Below are positions 12,378 through 21,483 of a DNA stretch of 64,000 nt, one piece after another. The stretch comes from Candidatus Nanopelagicales bacterium. Its GTDB lineage: Bacteria; Actinomycetota; Actinomycetes; S36-B12. The stretch's first letter is position 1; every line of letters begins with the position of its first letter. Below the pieces are notes generated by a model. It saw nothing but the letters and a program-made list of their open reading frames with translations. It made no database searches and had not been told where the DNA came from. Made by a program: the position numbers and the translations under genes. The stretch spans positions 248,001 to 312,000 of the forward strand of contig JAGYJP010000002.1 in assembly GCA_018402075.1 (NCBI GenBank), in the 5' to 3' direction.

Positions 12378-13631
12378 GTGGATGTTTTCCGAGTGACGGG
12401 CGGGGCCCGGCTGGAGGGCAGAGTTGAAGTTCCCGGTGCTAAGAACTCGGTCTTGAAGTTGATGGCAGCAACACTTCTGGCCCCCGGAAAATCAATTCTG
12501 ACAAACGTCCCAAATATCGAAGATGTTGCCATCATGGCGGAGTTGTTGCGCAGGTTGGGTTGCCAGGTTGAGCAAAGCGGGGACCGAGTATCCATCACGG
12601 TGCCGGTAAGCCCTGACCATAGAGCGGATTATGACCTTGTGAGAAAAATGCGCGCCTCCATTTGTGTTCTGGGTCCGTTAATTGCACGCTGTGGTGCTGC
12701 CGATGTCGCTGTCCCGGGTGGGGACAATATTGGTTCACGCGGACTGGATATGCACGTGGAAGGTCTGCGAAAACTAGGTGTAGAAATTCATAACGAACAC
12801 GGCTACCTTCTCGCCGAAGCTCAACAACTTACGGGTGCCCACATTGTGTTGGACTTTCCCAGTGTGGGTGCAACCGAAACTTTACTCATGGCCGCCGTTA
12901 CGGCTCAAGGTGCAACAGTTCTGGAGAATGTGGCACGGGAGCCAGAGATTGTGGATATCTGCCAAATGCTGGTGCACATGGGCGCATCTATAGATGGCAT
13001 CAGCACATCGTCTTTGACGATTCAAGGCGTGCCGGAATTGCATCCGGTGGAGCATCGTGTTGTCTCTGATCGAATTGTTGCTGGTACATGGGCGGTAGCC
13101 GCCGCTATGACTCGAGGCAGTATTACTGTCGTGGGCGTTTCACCCCAACACCTCGAAGTTCCATTAAGCAAACTGATCGCGGCAGGCGCTGACGTTATCT
13201 CAGGAGAGCAAGAATTCACCATCAGCATGTCTGAGAGACCAACATCAGTTGATATTGTCACGCTCCCATATCCAGGATTCCCAACAGATTTACAACCTCA
13301 GTTCATTGCCATGAACGCGATCGCAAGCGGAGCGGCGTTGGTCACTGAGAACCTCTTCGAGGCCAGATTTAGATTCGTCCAGGAACTCACGCGGCTTGGT
13401 GCTGATGTTCGCACCGATGGACACCATGCACTGATTCGAGGTAAATCCGAGTTATCGGGCGCACCTGTTGAGGCAACTGACATCAGGGCAGGCGCGGGAT
13501 TAGTCTTGGCGGGATTGGTCGCCCAAGGCGAAACATCCGTATATGGCGTCAGTCATATCGATCGAGGGTATGCAGGTTTTGTTGATGTACTCCAATCCCT
13601 TGGCGCTGAGATTTCTCGCGTTTCCGAATGA
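12378..13631 (+). CDS. murA: UDP-N-acetylglucosamine 1-carboxyvinyltransferase, Asp-type active site
   Basis: 417 residues. MurA adds enolpyruvate from PEP to UDP-GlcNAc, the first committed step of peptidoglycan synthesis. [13 protein letters not shown] carries the conserved Lys-Asn pair, and [11 protein letters not shown] and the ending [17 protein letters not shown] are family signatures. The loop residue that is Cys115 in Escherichia coli, the fosfomycin target, is Asp116 here ([10 protein letters not shown]), as in mycobacteria. The frame opens at ATG 12330, but the GTG at 12378 fits both the leaderless box and the family N-terminus (VDVFRVTGG). It is divergent from pduO. Confidence 0.95.
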   Translation: MDVFRVTGGARLEGRVEVPGAKNSVLKLMAATLLAPGKSILTNVPNIEDVAIMAELLRRLGCQVEQSGDRVSITVPVSPDHRADYDLVRKMRASICVLGPLIARCGAADVAVPGGDNIGSRGLDMHVEGLRKLGVEIHNEHGYLLAEAQQLTGAHIVLDFPSVGATETLLMAAVTAQGATVLENVAREPEIVDICQMLVHMGASIDGISTSSLTIQGVPELHPVEHRVVSDRIVAGTWAVAAAMTRGSITVVGVSPQHLEVPLSKLIAAGADVISGEQEFTISMSERPTSVDIVTLPYPGFPTDLQPQFIAMNAIASGAALVTENLFEARFRFVQELTRLGADVRTDGHHALIRGKSELSGAPVEATDIRAGAGLVLAGLVAQGETSVYGVSHIDRGYAGFVDVLQSLGAEISRVSE

Positions 13632-13640
13632 GAGTTTGAG

Positions 13641-13680
13641 CGCGCGTTTTTTAGCGCAAAAGACGTAGCGCGCGTTTTTT
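13641..13680 (+). terminator. Possible murA terminator created by the tandem repeat
   Basis: The self-complementary CGCGCG of copy 1 (13641-13646) can pair with that of copy 2 (13669-13674), which is directly followed by six Ts. The loop is long (22 bases) but contains an inner GCGC pairing. This is inference from the pairing rules only. Confidence 0.4.
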
Positions 13681-13696
13681 AGCGCAAAAGACGTAG
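13641..13696. repeat. 28-bp perfect tandem repeat between murA and a convergent gene
   Basis: Two identical copies (13641-13668, 13669-13696) of a unit starting CGCGCGTTTTTTAGCGC; a third partial CGCGCG follows. The right copy encodes the last residues (ALRLLR and stop) of the minus-strand gene. The left copy repeats that coding end in another frame. Confidence 0.92.
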
Positions 13697-14002
13697 CGCG
13701 CGGGCTTCATCTGCGGGCCAAACCAGGACTTTAGGGCCATCCAAGGTGTGTGAAAGGTTTGCTTTGATTCCTTGGTCTTCGAGAGTTCGTCGAAGTATTT
13801 CGCCTTGAATGTAATCACCGGGGCTCGCGACACATACGAGAAGCCCATACTCGTCCTCCCGGCCGGCTCGCGCTGGTGCAGCAACCACCGATGACCCTCG
13901 GGAATATGCCCAACGCAGAACCAGCACCATGAGACCCACTCCAATGAGAGCCACGATTGGCCCAAAGACATAGGAGAAACTATTGGTGATTTGCACATCC
14001 AT
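13679..14002 (-). CDS. Small membrane-anchored protein with DUF2007-like C-terminal domain
   Basis: About 107 residues. One N-terminal membrane helix (about residues 11-30, VFGPIVALIGVGLMVLVLRW), a short linker, then a small alpha/beta domain (LLVCVASPGDYIQGEILRRTLEDQGI to GPKVLVWPADEARALRLL). The pattern of a strand, a helix written as EILRRTLEDQGI and a closing VWPADEARA resembles DUF2007 putative signalling domains; this is a weak resemblance. The chosen ATG has no ribosome site, and the frame is open to 14083, so the start is uncertain. Convergent with murA. Function unknown. Confidence 0.6.
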   Translation of the reverse strand: MDVQITNSFSYVFGPIVALIGVGLMVLVLRWAYSRGSSVVAAPARAGREDEYGLLVCVASPGDYIQGEILRRTLEDQGIKANLSHTLDGPKVLVWPADEARALRLLR

Positions 14003-14071
14003 ATGGTGCCGTGGAAACGTGATGTACGCGACTTTTTCCCCGCAACTCCCTCTCGGGCCAGCGAGGTTCGC

Positions 14072-14077
14072 TACCCT
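14072..14077 (+). promoter_or_regulatory. Leaderless -10 box of ecm
   Basis: TACCCT, six bases, GTG at 14084. Using this start the protein begins [14 protein letters not shown], the place where actinobacterial homologues start, so the box also resolves the start codon. Confidence 0.6.
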
Positions 14078-14083
14078 TCCCAC

Positions 14084-16027
14084 GTGGCCGACTCACCGTG
14101 GATTATGCGTACCTATGCGGGGCATTCGACCGCGAAAGACTCCAACGCGCTTTTTCGGCGCAATCTGGCCAAGGGTCAAACGGGCTTATCGGTGGCATTT
14201 GACCTGCCCACGCAAACCGGCTACGACCCGGATGACCCCATGGCTCGAGGGGAGGTGGGCAAGGTAGGGGTTTCGGTGGCTTCGATCGCAGATATGCGCC
14301 AACTCTTTGACTCTATTGATCTTGGCACCATGAACACATCCATGACGATTAATGCAACCGCCGTTTGGCTCTATGCCCTCTACATAGCTGTTGCCGATGA
14401 ACAAGGTGTGGACCGAGCGGAACTCTCCGGAACCACCCAAAATGACATAATTAAGGAGTATCTGTCGAGGGGAACCTATGTTTTCCCACCGGCACCGTCA
14501 TTGTCACTAGCCACGGACCTAGTGGCATTTTCGGTGGAAAACACGCCTAAATGGAATCCGATCAATATTTGTAGTTATCACCTTCAAGAAGCTGGGGCAA
14601 CCCCGGTCCAGGAAGTTGCCTTCGCATTGAGTACCGCCGTTGCCGTACTCGACTCAGCACGTGTCAAAACAGATGTTGAATTCGATCGTGTAGTTTCGCG
14701 GATTTCCTTTTTTGTCAATTCAGGCGTGCGATTTATTGAAGAAATGTGCAAAATGAAGGCATTCGGCCGATTGTGGAATCAATTACTTATAGATCGCTAT
14801 GGAGTAACAGATCCAAAATCTCGCCGATTCCGATACGGAGTTCAAGTTAATTCATTGGGGCTGACCGAAGAACAGCCGGAGAATAATGTTCAGAGGATCA
14901 TGCTTGAGATGCTGGCCGTTACTTTGTCCAAGGATGCCCGTGCACGCGCGGTGCAACTGCCCGCATGGAATGAAGCCATGGGATTACCGCGACCTTGGGA
15001 TCAGCAGTGGTCACTGCGTATGCAACAAGTGCTCGCATTAGAGAGTGACATTCTTGAATACGAAGATATTTTTGCGGGCTCAACCGTCATTGAGAACAAA
15101 GTTGAAGAACTCATGGCAGCGATTCAATCTGAATTTGAGCGCATTGAAGAATTAGGAGGAGTTGTACCTACACTTGAATCGGGTTATCTTAAGAGTTCAC
15201 TGGTTGCTTCGCATGCAATTCGTCGTTCAGCAATTGAATCTGGGGAACTTCCCATAGTGGGAGTGAATATTCATACGACAACAGAGGTGAGTCCCTTGAT
15301 GGACTCTGTGGAGTCCAATATTTTTGTGGTTGATGAATCAGTGGAAGGTGATCGAGTTCGAGAGATTCACAATTGGAAGCAGACCCGGGATGCGAATCAA
15401 GTCGCCAATGCCTTAACCGAATTGACTCGTGCTGCAGAGGCTGGCGAGAATCTGGTTCCTGCCAGTATTGTTGCAGCAAGGGCTGGCGTTACGACTGGAG
15501 AGTGGGCCGAAGCTCTTCGCACCATTTACGGTGAGTATCGAGCTCCCACTGGTGTGATCGAATCAATATCCACTGATACCGACGCGATTAGAGTTGTTCG
15601 AGGGCGCGTTCATGCACTTGCTGAAGAGAGAGGCGCGCCACTAAGAATGCTTGTTGGCAAGCCGGGCTTGGACGGTCATTCCAACGGAGCAGAACAAATA
15701 GCGGTACGTGCCAGAGACTGTGGATTCGAAGTGATCTATCAGGGCATTCGGCTTAGGCCAGAGGAGATAGTTTCTGCAGCGGTAGCAGAGGATGTCGATG
15801 TCATCGGTCTCTCGATTCTCTCAGGATCGCATCGAACCCTTGTGGCTCAAGTCTTGGCGGGACTGGAAGCTTCTGGCGTCTCGGAAATACCTGTTGTCGT
15901 AGGTGGCATCATCCCCGATGACGATGCAGAGTGGCTTCATGAGCAGGGTGTTCGGGCTGTTTTTACGCCTAAGAACTTTGACACAACAGCAATCATGTCT
16001 GAGATTGTGGCGTTGCTGGAATCATGA
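14084..16027 (+). CDS. ecm: Ethylmalonyl-CoA mutase (MeaA-type, coenzyme B12)
   Basis: 647 residues. N-terminal catalytic barrel with [32 protein letters not shown] and [19 protein letters not shown]-terminal cobalamin domain (about from residue 510) with the base-off motif [15 protein letters not shown] and VVGGIIP. The single-chain architecture and near-verbatim agreement with Streptomyces MeaA mark it as the ethylmalonyl-CoA to methylsuccinyl-CoA mutase rather than the two-subunit methylmalonyl-CoA mutase. Nearby ccr makes its substrate; pduO and meaB supply and protect the cofactor. The ORF extends upstream to 13991, but GTG 14084 fits homologues and the -10 box. It overlaps nucS by four bases. 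Confidence 0.88.
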   Translation: MADSPWIMRTYAGHSTAKDSNALFRRNLAKGQTGLSVAFDLPTQTGYDPDDPMARGEVGKVGVSVASIADMRQLFDSIDLGTMNTSMTINATAVWLYALYIAVADEQGVDRAELSGTTQNDIIKEYLSRGTYVFPPAPSLSLATDLVAFSVENTPKWNPINICSYHLQEAGATPVQEVAFALSTAVAVLDSARVKTDVEFDRVVSRISFFVNSGVRFIEEMCKMKAFGRLWNQLLIDRYGVTDPKSRRFRYGVQVNSLGLTEEQPENNVQRIMLEMLAVTLSKDARARAVQLPAWNEAMGLPRPWDQQWSLRMQQVLALESDILEYEDIFAGSTVIENKVEELMAAIQSEFERIEELGGVVPTLESGYLKSSLVASHAIRRSAIESGELPIVGVNIHTTTEVSPLMDSVESNIFVVDESVEGDRVREIHNWKQTRDANQVANALTELTRAAEAGENLVPASIVAARAGVTTGEWAEALRTIYGEYRAPTGVIESISTDTDAIRVVRGRVHALAEERGAPLRMLVGKPGLDGHSNGAEQIAVRARDCGFEVIYQGIRLRPEEIVSAAVAEDVDVIGLSILSGSHRTLVAQVLAGLEASGVSEIPVVVGGIIPDDDAEWLHEQGVRAVFTPKNFDTTAIMSEIVALLES

Positions 16028-16689
16028 GGCTGCTCGTTGCTGAATGCACAGTGACGTATGTGGGGCGCCTCGATGCCCACCTGCCTCGCGCCACGAGATT
16101 AATTATGTTCAAGTCGGACGGCTCAGTTCTGATTCACTCCGATGGCGGGTCTTACAAACCACTTAACTGGATGAGTCCGCCGTGTACAGTGCGTGAGGAT
16201 CCCGAAGTGTCAGAGTTTGTGGTTACCAATAAGTCGGGGGAGATACTCACCATTGAAGTCCATGAAGTGCACAGCGACCAGTCGCATGAACTTGGCATAG
16301 ATCCAGGTCTTATCAAAGATGGAGTGGAGGCGCATCTGCAGAAGCTTCTTGCCGAGAATCTTGCACCCCTGGGCGATGGCTACACACTCGTGCGTCGGGA
16401 ATACCCGACGGCTATTGGCCCAGTAGATATTCTTTGTAAAGGCGCTCAAGGTGAGACCGTGGCCGTTGAGATTAAACGCAGGGGAGAAATAGATGGAGTT
16501 GAACAGCTCACAAGATATTTGGAATTGCTCAATAGGGACCCACTCATTGCACCCGTCCGAGGTGTCTTTGCCGCTCAGGAGATAAAGCCTCAGGCTCGAA
16601 CTCTGGCTTTGGACCGGGGAATTAGTTGCGTCACTCTGGATTACGAAGCCTTGAAGGGAACCGACGATAGCTCACTTCGCTTGTTCTAA
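16024..16689 (+). CDS. nucS: Mismatch-specific endonuclease NucS/EndoMS
   Basis: 221 residues. NucS cuts both strands at G-T, G-G and T-T mismatches and replaces MutS/MutL repair in most Actinobacteria. The RecB-like nuclease core is visible as GPVDILCK (Asp) and VAVEIKRRG (Glu and Lys). The N-terminal dimerisation domain contains [19 protein letters not shown]. The last residues, SLRLF, are the clamp-binding tail used for activation by the DNA polymerase sliding clamp. Its ATG overlaps the ecm stop (ATGA), so it is co-translated with a metabolic gene, an arrangement worth noting for a mutation-rate gene. Confidence 0.95.
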   Translation: MRLLVAECTVTYVGRLDAHLPRATRLIMFKSDGSVLIHSDGGSYKPLNWMSPPCTVREDPEVSEFVVTNKSGEILTIEVHEVHSDQSHELGIDPGLIKDGVEAHLQKLLAENLAPLGDGYTLVRREYPTAIGPVDILCKGAQGETVAVEIKRRGEIDGVEQLTRYLELLNRDPLIAPVRGVFAAQEIKPQARTLALDRGISCVTLDYEALKGTDDSSLRLF

Positions 16690-16695
16690 TGCGAT

Positions 16696-16725
16696 TTGCC
16701 ATTGGAATAAGCACAATTACATAAT
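16696..16725 (+). promoter_or_regulatory. Possible promoter of the dehydrogenase gene
   Basis: TTGCCA (16696-16701), an 18-base spacer and CATAAT (16720-16725) precede the gene at 16782. Unlike the leaderless genes, this one keeps a ribosome site (AAGGAAG). Motif-based only. Confidence 0.4.
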
Positions 16726-16781
16726 CATTTGGTGGCAAAGATTCATTACACAACCCAGACACGAAGGAAGCGGGCGGCGAA

Positions 16782-18545
16782 ATGGAAATCACACGTATCG
16801 GAGTGGTGGGGCTTGGAACCATGGGCTCGGGCATATTGGAGGTCGTGGCTCGTAATGGGTATTCGGTCGTTGGAGTTGACCTTACTGAAGACGGAGTTGC
16901 CAAAGCATCAAGGCGCGTGAAAGAGTCCATGGATAGAGGATTGGCCCGCGGCAAACTCACCGAAGAAGACATTGCGAGCGTTAATGGTCGCATGTCTCTC
17001 ACGACTCAGTTGGCCGAGTTGGCGGACTGTGACCTCGTCATTGAAGCAATACATGAGGACTTGGATTCCAAGCGAAGGGTATTCGCCGAACTGGATCAAA
17101 TATTGGCTCCACAGGCAATTCTTGCCACCAATACTTCGGCGCTCTCTGTGACAGACATTTCCGTTTCCACCGGGCGCCCAAGCCGAGTACTGGGGATGCA
17201 TTTCTTCAATCCCGCAACAGTTCAGAAATTTGTTGAAATTGTTCAAACTGTCACGACTGATCCTGCTGTCGTAGAAATTGCTCGGGAGTTTGCTGTGTCG
17301 CTGAGCAAAGAACCAGTCGTGGTGTCTGATCGCGCAGGATTTATTGCAAATGCGTTGCTATTCGGCTATCTCAACCAAGCGGTTGCCATGTACGAGCAAA
17401 AGTATGCATCCCGCGAGGATATTGATAACGCCATGAAATTGGGGTGTGGTCTGCCCATGGGGCCGCTGGCCCTCCTGGATCTCATTGGACTGGATACTTC
17501 CCTCCAAATCTTGGACACCATGTATCGACAAGGCAGGGATCGATTGCATGCCCCAAATGCTTTGCTGAAGCAGATGGTTGCAGCGGGTTTATTGGGTCGT
17601 AAATCTGGGCGAGGTTTCTATACCTATGAATCTGGAAATTCACCGAATGTCGTTGCGGATCAATTCACTCCTGCAGTGACTGCGAGTTTAGGCTCGAGCA
17701 GGTTTAAGTCGGTCGGCGTGATTGGCTCAGGCACCATGGCAACGGGAATTGCGTCAGTTTTCGCGAGTGCTGGAGTACCAGTGACGTTGGTGACAAGGAG
17801 CCCAGAAAAATCAGAGGCAGCATTGGCTGGTTTAGCCAAATCTTGGCAGAAGTTAGTGGACAAAGAGAAAATATCTCAAGAGACACTTGGTAAATATCTG
17901 GCCAACATCCAGACAACCGAAGCCATGTCGACTTTGAACGTGGATCTCGTGATCGAAGCTATTGCCGAGGACTTCGATACCAAAGCCGCCATCTTTCGGG
18001 AACTAGACCAAGTCTTACCCGCCAATGTTGTTTTTGCGACTACAACTTCTAGCTTGTCGGTCATTGAACTGGCTGCTCAGACCGGTCGTCCCGAGAAGTT
18101 TCTCGGTATTCACTTCTTCAATCCTGCAGCAATCATGAAGCTTGTGGAGATGGTGAGCACCGTGGTCTCTGACCCAGTAATCGTCGCGGAGTGTACGGAT
18201 CTCATTCAGAGTGTAGGAAAGGTGCCAGTGCAATGCTCAGACAGAGCGGGCTTCATTGTCAATGCACTGCTCTTCCCTTATCTGAACAACGCCATCACTA
18301 TGGCAACGGAAAACTATGCAACCCTTGATGACATTGATTCAGCCATGAAGTTGGGGTGCGGGTACCCCATGGGCCCATTCGAACTGATCGATGTAGTCGG
18401 ACTGGATGTTTCATTGGCGATCATCACAACTTTGTATCTCGAATTCAGGGAGCCAGGGTTTGCTCCCGCTCCTCGATTAGAGCACTTGGTTACCGCTGGC
18501 TACCTTGGGCGTAAAGTTGGGCGAGGCTTTAGATCTATTGCCTAG
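16782..18545 (+). CDS. Double-domain 3-hydroxyacyl-CoA (3-hydroxybutyryl-CoA) dehydrogenase
   Basis: 587 residues made of two complete 3-hydroxyacyl-CoA dehydrogenase modules in tandem, about 1-290 and 306-587. Each has a Rossmann glycine motif (GLGTMGSG, GSGTMATG), the catalytic His in MHFFNPA or IHFFNPA, the SDRAGFI block, a KLGCGLPMGP or KLGCGYPMGP turn, and a GRKxGRGF ending. The family oxidises 3-hydroxyacyl-CoA with NAD, or reduces acetoacetyl-CoA. No hydratase domain is fused, so it is not a FadB/FadJ protein. With thiolase and crotonase in the window it likely makes 3-hydroxybutyryl-CoA for the ethylmalonyl-CoA route. Confidence 0.9.
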   Translation: MEITRIGVVGLGTMGSGILEVVARNGYSVVGVDLTEDGVAKASRRVKESMDRGLARGKLTEEDIASVNGRMSLTTQLAELADCDLVIEAIHEDLDSKRRVFAELDQILAPQAILATNTSALSVTDISVSTGRPSRVLGMHFFNPATVQKFVEIVQTVTTDPAVVEIAREFAVSLSKEPVVVSDRAGFIANALLFGYLNQAVAMYEQKYASREDIDNAMKLGCGLPMGPLALLDLIGLDTSLQILDTMYRQGRDRLHAPNALLKQMVAAGLLGRKSGRGFYTYESGNSPNVVADQFTPAVTASLGSSRFKSVGVIGSGTMATGIASVFASAGVPVTLVTRSPEKSEAALAGLAKSWQKLVDKEKISQETLGKYLANIQTTEAMSTLNVDLVIEAIAEDFDTKAAIFRELDQVLPANVVFATTTSSLSVIELAAQTGRPEKFLGIHFFNPAAIMKLVEMVSTVVSDPVIVAECTDLIQSVGKVPVQCSDRAGFIVNALLFPYLNNAITMATENYATLDDIDSAMKLGCGYPMGPFELIDVVGLDVSLAIITTLYLEFREPGFAPAPRLEHLVTAGYLGRKVGRGFRSIA

Positions 18546-18572
18546 AAGTTAACCAGCGTGCCAAGGAGTGAC

Positions 18573-18857
18573 ATGGGGCGGAAGAATCGTCGGGCTGAAC
18601 CGGCTCCGCGACCCAGTGTTGGTGGGAACACAACCACCGAAACTCATCTTGATGGTGAGTGGCTTGTTCGCAAATTAACGGGGTCTGCTTCGACCAAAAT
18701 ATACAGATGTCCCGGGTGCGATCATGAAATACGTCCCGCGACGCCGCATATCGTGGCCTGGCCCGCTGACATTCCGCAGGGAGCAGATGAACGTCGCCAT
18801 TGGCACACGCCTTGCTGGAATAACAGGCGTAATCGAGGGCCAAAGGGTCGCGCATGA
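18573..18857 (+). CDS. Small actinobacterial protein with CxxC...HxxxC zinc-finger-like motif
   Basis: 94 basic residues. YRCPGCDHEI followed about 35 residues later by HWHTPCW gives a plausible zinc-binding set (two Cys, His, Cys). Similar short proteins, sometimes labelled ATP/GTP-binding without evidence, are common beside alpha/beta hydrolase genes in actinomycetes. The ATG follows AAGGAG by four bases. The stop overlaps the next start by four bases (ATGA). Function unknown; an RNA or protein binding role is possible. Confidence 0.75.
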   Translation: MGRKNRRAEPAPRPSVGGNTTTETHLDGEWLVRKLTGSASTKIYRCPGCDHEIRPATPHIVAWPADIPQGADERRHWHTPCWNNRRNRGPKGRA

Positions 18858-19585
18858 ATGCGATCACTGCAAACTCGGTACTGCCTGCCCAACGCACACC
18901 AATCACTTTGACTACATCGGATGCACTGACACTCGTTGGTGAACTAGCAAGCCCACCAAATCCACAGGCGACAGTGATCTGTGTCCATCCGTTGCCCACT
19001 CACGGCGGCATGATGGACAGTCATGTATTCCGCAAAATGTCATGGCGATTGCCTGCGTTGGCAAATATCGCGGTCATTCGATTCAATTCCCGAGGCACCT
19101 CGAGCGTAGCTGGTACCAGCGAGGGAACATTTGATCACGCTGTTGGTGAGGGTCGTGACTTACAGGCAGCAATCACATTTGCCGTTGACCATGGGCTGCC
19201 CAATATCTGGGTCATTGGCTGGTCATTTGGAACTGACGTCATCTTGAAGAACCTGTTGAATACTCGGGTCAGTGGGGTCATCCTTTTATCACCACCACTT
19301 CGCTACACGTCGGAAACGGAATTGAGTAGATGGTCAGGAACAGGAATGACGGTGGTAGCCCTTGTTCCTGAACTCGATGACTTTCTCACACCACAGGAGG
19401 CGATCAAAAGATTTACGTCGGCGACAGATATTCAGATTGAGGCCGTGGACGGTGCCAAACATTTGTGGGTGGGGGAGAAATATGTTTCTTTGGTCCTCAA
19501 CAAAGTTGTGGATTTAATCGCGCCAGATCACGCTCCGCTCCCCACTCAGTGGGACGGGCCCATGGACAGGTGGACTGATCTCTAG
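18854..19585 (+). CDS. Alpha/beta hydrolase
   Basis: 243 residues. Oxyanion region VICVHPLPTHGG, nucleophile elbow GWSFGTDV (Ser in GxSxG), an acid at about VPELDDF and the catalytic His in AKHLWVG make a complete triad. FNSRGTSSVAG matches the RFNFRGxGxS pattern of small serine hydrolases of unassigned substrate. Translationally coupled to the zinc-finger-like gene. It ends tail-to-tail with the acyltransferase, the two stop codons overlapping by four bases. Substrate not predictable. Confidence 0.88.
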   Translation: MNAITANSVLPAQRTPITLTTSDALTLVGELASPPNPQATVICVHPLPTHGGMMDSHVFRKMSWRLPALANIAVIRFNSRGTSSVAGTSEGTFDHAVGEGRDLQAAITFAVDHGLPNIWVIGWSFGTDVILKNLLNTRVSGVILLSPPLRYTSETELSRWSGTGMTVVALVPELDDFLTPQEAIKRFTSATDIQIEAVDGAKHLWVGEKYVSLVLNKVVDLIAPDHAPLPTQWDGPMDRWTDL

Positions 19586-21453
19586 GAGGGAATGCTTTCC
19601 TTGATCAGGGATGCAAATGCATCAGCACCCTTTTTGGTCAGGTGCACCTTGTCCGATACGAAATAATCAGCCCGACCTTGTGATGCAGATTTCCAGTCTG
19701 CAATAACCACATTGGGATAGTCGGGTGCCACGCGATCAATGACAGCATTGTTTGGTTTCTCCCATGAGCGTGGCATGGAACTGTTAATCAGGATCACCTC
19801 TTGGTAGTCGGTAAGTTGATCCAAAAGATCACGCAACATCCTCTCGGGCATGACACCATTTGTCCCAGGATGAATTGCAACGATATCGGCGAGCTGGTTC
19901 TGCCTAGATAGTTTCTTCACTCGACCAATGAAGCCGCCGGGGAATCGTGATACCGCTGCATCTATTGTGGTGCCAGGGATCGAATTCTCAATCGCATTGC
20001 GTGCCCCCAATACAACCGAGTCACCAATAACGCTCAATGGCACAGTGGGTGGATCTTCCTGTTCCAGGACTGCGTCAGTCGCTACATCCGCTGAATCATT
20101 GGTATTGGCCTGAGCCACAGGAGTGGGAAGTGCAGAAGGTTCATCTATGAGGACTTCATCGACAATTCCAATCGCAGCCGTGACATCGGGCGCTACCGCA
20201 GCCGTAGTGGGAACGAGCGCCAATGCCATCGCTGTAGAAAGGGCGATGATTGCTGTGCCTAATCCTGCAGTTGTGACGAGTACCCGTTCCTTAGTACTTG
20301 AAGAGCCAGTCTTGAGTCTTTTCCAGGTGCGACCCAATGCTCCGCGTCGGATGGGCATCTCCACAAATCTGTAACTTAATTCGGCAATGGCAAGTGTTAA
20401 AAACATGCGGAATGCAAAGAGTGGGAGGCCATCGAGCGGGATATCTTGACCAGGTCGAGTCACCATGAAAATGGGCCAATGCCACAGGTAGATTCCATAG
20501 GAGCGCTGGCCCAAATAACGAAGTGGAGCGATACCTAGCCACGCACCTAATGGAAGAGCAGGATGAGTGGCGAGGGCAATTGTGCCTGCGACAACTAAGG
20601 CCAGTACAAGGAAGCCACCTCGATAGAGAAATGGATTGAATTCAGAACTGAAAGCGTAGAAAGCGATGATGAGGACAATCGAACCGAAACCTGCGGCCGT
20701 GAGGCCAATTCGTGCAGGACGTGCGATTGTGAGGGGGAGTCGACCTGGACGCCACACGGTGGCCAGGGCGGCTCCAATGAGCAGACCCATCGCATGGGAG
20801 TCGGCACCAAAGTAAGCGCGACTGGGATCAGCGAATTCCGGCATTCCTTGGGATGTTGCGATGACAAACATCCAGACAGTTGATGCCAGAGCACCGAAAA
20901 GCGCCACAAGCCCGACTGCACGGCGAGAGAACCTACGAATCACGAGAAATGTAATGAATGGCCAGATTAAATAAAACTGTTCCTCAACTGCGAGAGACCA
21001 CAAATGATTGAGTAAGGCGGGTCGACCGGTAAATTCGAAATATGAATGATCGGCAATGATGTACCACCAGTTATTTATATAGAAAATAGATGCCAGCGCA
21101 TCAGCGCGGAAACTGGCGGCGCTGTCTCGATATACGAGAGCGACTGCTATTCCTACAACCACGAGCATGAGAAAGAGTGCGGGGAGCAAGCGTCTGGCTC
21201 GACCGAGATAGAACTGCTTAAAGTTTATTGTTCCTGAGCGCTGGAACTGCTCAAGAATGAGTGAAGTGATCAAGAAACCACTCAGCACGAAAAAGACGTC
21301 AACACCGAGAAATCCACCGGGTAAGGGATCAAATCCCGCGTGATAGAGCAAAACACCGATAATCGCGAGGGCACGTAAGCCGTCTAGACCGGGCAGATAG
21401 CCCATTTCGCCTTGTGCCCGCCCGCCATCGAGGTTCCATGGGGAGACGGACAT
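19582..21453 (-). CDS. OatA-like membrane O-acyltransferase with C-terminal SGNH domain
   Basis: 623 residues. An acyltransferase-3 domain of about ten membrane helices (LPGLDGLRALAI, the catalytic His in LLYHAGF, FFVLSGFLI, LWSLAVEEQFYLIWP, RSYGIYLWHWP) covers residues 1-400. A Thr/Ala/Pro-rich extracytoplasmic linker leads to an SGNH esterase-like domain (about 465-623) with IGDSVVLGA (Ser), GTNG (Asn) and DKVHLTKKG (Asp, His). This two-part build is that of OatA-type enzymes, which acetylate cell-envelope glycans outside the membrane. The ATG lies six bases after TACCAT. Whether the acceptor is peptidoglycan or another polymer is unknown. Confidence 0.9.
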   Translation of the reverse strand: MSVSPWNLDGGRAQGEMGYLPGLDGLRALAIIGVLLYHAGFDPLPGGFLGVDVFFVLSGFLITSLILEQFQRSGTINFKQFYLGRARRLLPALFLMLVVVGIAVALVYRDSAASFRADALASIFYINNWWYIIADHSYFEFTGRPALLNHLWSLAVEEQFYLIWPFITFLVIRRFSRRAVGLVALFGALASTVWMFVIATSQGMPEFADPSRAYFGADSHAMGLLIGAALATVWRPGRLPLTIARPARIGLTAAGFGSIVLIIAFYAFSSEFNPFLYRGGFLVLALVVAGTIALATHPALPLGAWLGIAPLRYLGQRSYGIYLWHWPIFMVTRPGQDIPLDGLPLFAFRMFLTLAIAELSYRFVEMPIRRGALGRTWKRLKTGSSSTKERVLVTTAGLGTAIIALSTAMALALVPTTAAVAPDVTAAIGIVDEVLIDEPSALPTPVAQANTNDSADVATDAVLEQEDPPTVPLSVIGDSVVLGARNAIENSIPGTTIDAAVSRFPGGFIGRVKKLSRQNQLADIVAIHPGTNGVMPERMLRDLLDQLTDYQEVILINSSMPRSWEKPNNAVIDRVAPDYPNVVIADWKSASQGRADYFVSDKVHLTKKGADAFASLIKESIPS

Positions 21454-21459
21454 GCCCCA

Positions 21460-21465
21460 ATGGTA
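21460..21465 (-). promoter_or_regulatory. Leaderless -10 box of the OatA-like gene
   Basis: TACCAT on the minus strand, six bases, then the ATG at 21453. No ribosome site. Confidence 0.5.
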
Positions 21466-21483
21466 AGTGGTCTGCTGGCAGAG

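Noticed and set aside
13641..13696. Adjacent 28-base repeats, and the 29-base pair at 11715, as CRISPR
   Set aside because: The units touch with no spacers between them, there are only two copies, and no cas genes are present. They are tandem duplications at gene ends.
13651..13998. Alternative minus-strand frame ending ALRLLR near 13.65 kb
   Set aside because: The shared ending comes only from the tandem repeat; the rest has Trp/Cys-rich shadow composition, while the 13679-14002 frame has a membrane helix and a plausible domain.
13991..14083. Upstream starts of ecm
   Set aside because: They would overlap the divergent gene start and add about 30 residues absent in homologues; GTG 14084 has the TACCCT box.
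14084..16027. Methylmalonyl-CoA mutase instead of ethylmalonyl-CoA mutase
   Set aside because: A single chain of about 650 residues without a partner subunit gene, MeaA-like signatures and nearby ccr all favour ecm.
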